Of a stretch of 64,000 nt of DNA, positions 63,999 through 64,000 are shown one piece after another; position 1 is the first letter of the stretch, and each line of letters opens with the position of its first letter. The position numbers and the translations under genes were made by a program. The stretch is from Adiantum capillus-veneris (lineage: Eukaryota; Streptophyta; Polypodiopsida; Polypodiales; Pteridaceae), in assembly GCA_014529385.2 (NCBI GenBank), contig CM043958.1, positions 92,596,435 through 92,660,434 on the forward strand, read 5' to 3'. Under the pieces are notes generated by a model that was not told the DNA's origin, searched no databases, and saw only the letters and a program-made list of their open reading frames with translations.

Positions 63999-64000
63999 TC

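Overview
The window is plant nuclear DNA, about nine tenths of it transposable elements. The plant assignment rests on exons of a SPIRRIG-type BEACH-family scaffold gene, a Ty1/copia element with a Met-tRNA primer site, a hAT transposon and a plant L1 LINE with a zinc-binding C-terminus. A large-genome non-seed plant such as a fern is a weak guess from TE style only. There is no bacterial operon, tRNA, rRNA or CRISPR array.

The dominant component is one LINE family, present as about 20 copies labelled A to T here. A complete copy is about 4.9 kb. It has a 5' leader, ORF1 (coiled coil, RRM-like domain, basic C-terminal domain), and ORF2 of about 1,235 codons (APE endonuclease, reverse transcriptase with YADD, CCHC finger). 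The 3' UTR ends in a conserved 70-bp tail plus (ATTTC)n. Nearly every 3' end abuts a (TC)n/(GA)n microsatellite, always with TC on the LINE sense strand, and several 5'-truncated copies have GA on both sides. This is the signature of a microsatellite-targeted LINE. ORF1 and ORF2 share one frame and are separated by a single UGA in the context UGA-CGG, kept in six of seven copies, which suggests stop-codon readthrough.

Layout. 1-757: plus-strand 3' end of LINE A. 814-1530: 5' end of an LTR element inserted in LINE B. 1531-5348: LINE B, then GA/G-rich repeats with two LINE tails. 5349-14219: near-full LINE E, split by a 3,008-bp hAT element (10082-13089, 8-bp target duplication). 14220-16598: chain of truncated LINEs and GA tracts. 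16599-18107: an ORF1-only LINE carrying a 598-bp non-autonomous hAT-like element. 18313-27490: LINEs I and J joined head to tail. 27728-34075: LINE K split by a 1,687-bp solo LTR. 34319-37045: three abutting LINE fragments. 37046-41824: host DNA with four exons of the SPIRRIG-like gene on the minus strand. 41825-46756: LINE P, the most complete copy. 47416-47927: LINE Q with an inverted 5' segment. 47928-51925: LINEs R and S. 51970-63943: LINE T, split by a 7.7-kb copia element (52347-60028) that itself holds a 2-kb L1 insertion.

Nothing here looks like a fully active element: all ORF2s, the hAT transposase and the copia polyprotein carry stops or frameshifts. ORF1 of LINE T (294 aa) is intact. 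The four host exons join in phase with no stop, so the host gene looks functional, and much of the window may be its introns.
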